Positions 5,357 to 5,480 of a stretch of 5,480 nucleotides of DNA are shown in pieces. A program made the translations under genes and the position numbers. The stretch lies in contig CAJVCM010000070.1 of the NCBI GenBank assembly GCA_910595815.1, positions 1-5,480 of the forward strand, given 5' to 3'. This DNA is from Candidatus Thioglobus plumae. Lineage in GTDB: Bacteria > Pseudomonadota > Gammaproteobacteria > PS1 > Pseudothioglobaceae. The notes under the pieces are model-generated. The model made no database searches and was not told where the DNA came from. It saw only the letters and a program-made list of their open reading frames with translations. Position 1 is the stretch's first letter. Each line of letters begins with the position of its first letter.

Positions 5357-5480
5357 CTAACTGCTGTAATGACAAAGGTAGTTAACACTGACATCATCTT
5401 CTAATTTGTATACTTTAGTAAAAGGATTATAGGTCATGCCGATCATACCTTTTAAGGATAATTCAGAATCCCTAGCCCAT
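5357..5480 (-). CDS. C-terminal end of an unrecognised protein (partial, runs off the right edge)
   Basis: The - strand frame ending at the TAG at 5357-5359 is open to the window edge for 40 residues. It begins WARDSELSLKGMIGM and ends EDDVSVNYLCHYSS. The composition is that of ordinary soluble protein, and the codon use resembles the neighbouring genes. The other - strand frames in this stretch are broken by stops. The stop lies 10 bp upstream of the inverted repeat that covers the next gene's promoter. I do not recognise a family from this fragment. It could be a chance open frame, because 40 codons is short, but its placement makes a real gene end more likely. Confidence 0.55.
   Translation of the reverse strand, partial: WARDSELSLKGMIGMTYNPFTKVYKLEDDVSVNYLCHYSS

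Noticed and set aside
1..5480. A CRISPR array next to the Cas6-like gene
   Set aside because: I looked for regularly spaced repeats of 20-40 bases on both sides and found none. All sequence within the window near the gene is coding or short intergenic.

Overview
The window is AT-rich bacterial chromosome. Its core is a compact, co-directional housekeeping block, rnc-era-recO-pdxJ-acpS, on the + strand (1594-4978). This order is the classic gammaproteobacterial one. The AT-rich codon use and the presence of a SoxW-type thioredoxin suggest a sulfur-oxidising gammaproteobacterium, perhaps of the SUP05/Thioglobus or thiotrophic-symbiont kind. That placement is inference and no marker in the window proves it.

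Left region (1-1520, all on the - strand). A stand-alone gene of the Cas6/Cmx6 family (type I-MYXAN CRISPR RNA endonuclease-like, 849-1520) lies upstream of a secreted protein with two thioredoxin-type CxxC centres (773 to beyond base 1). The first of the two domains is SoxW-like. The second gene has its own good Shine-Dalgarno sequence and a plausible sigma70 promoter in the 75-bp gap. No CRISPR repeats and no other cas genes are visible. The Cas6-like gene occupies the place where many gammaproteobacteria carry lepB, and it diverges from rnc across a 73-bp gap. That gap holds a near-palindrome with a TATAAT hexamer on each strand.

Central region (1594-4978). RNase III, the ribosome-assembly GTPase Era, the recombination mediator RecO, pyridoxine 5'-phosphate synthase PdxJ and holo-ACP synthase AcpS are all intact with their key residues. 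Adjacent genes overlap by 4 bp (rnc/era), 8 bp (era/recO) and 4 bp (pdxJ/acpS), or are 8 bp apart (recO/pdxJ). This points to one translationally coupled operon. No internal promoter or convincing terminator is visible.

Right region (4979-5480, - strand). A small secreted protein of unknown function, with two cysteines, converges on acpS. Its promoter is close to consensus (TTGACT, 17 bp, TATAAT) and sits so close to the ATG that the mRNA should be leaderless or nearly so. A perfect 12-bp inverted repeat is centred on the -35 box and looks like an operator. The far right edge holds the C-terminal end of another - strand gene that I do not recognise.

The points most worth following are the orphan Cas6-like protein beside RNase III, the mirrored divergent promoter, and the palindrome-covered leaderless promoter.
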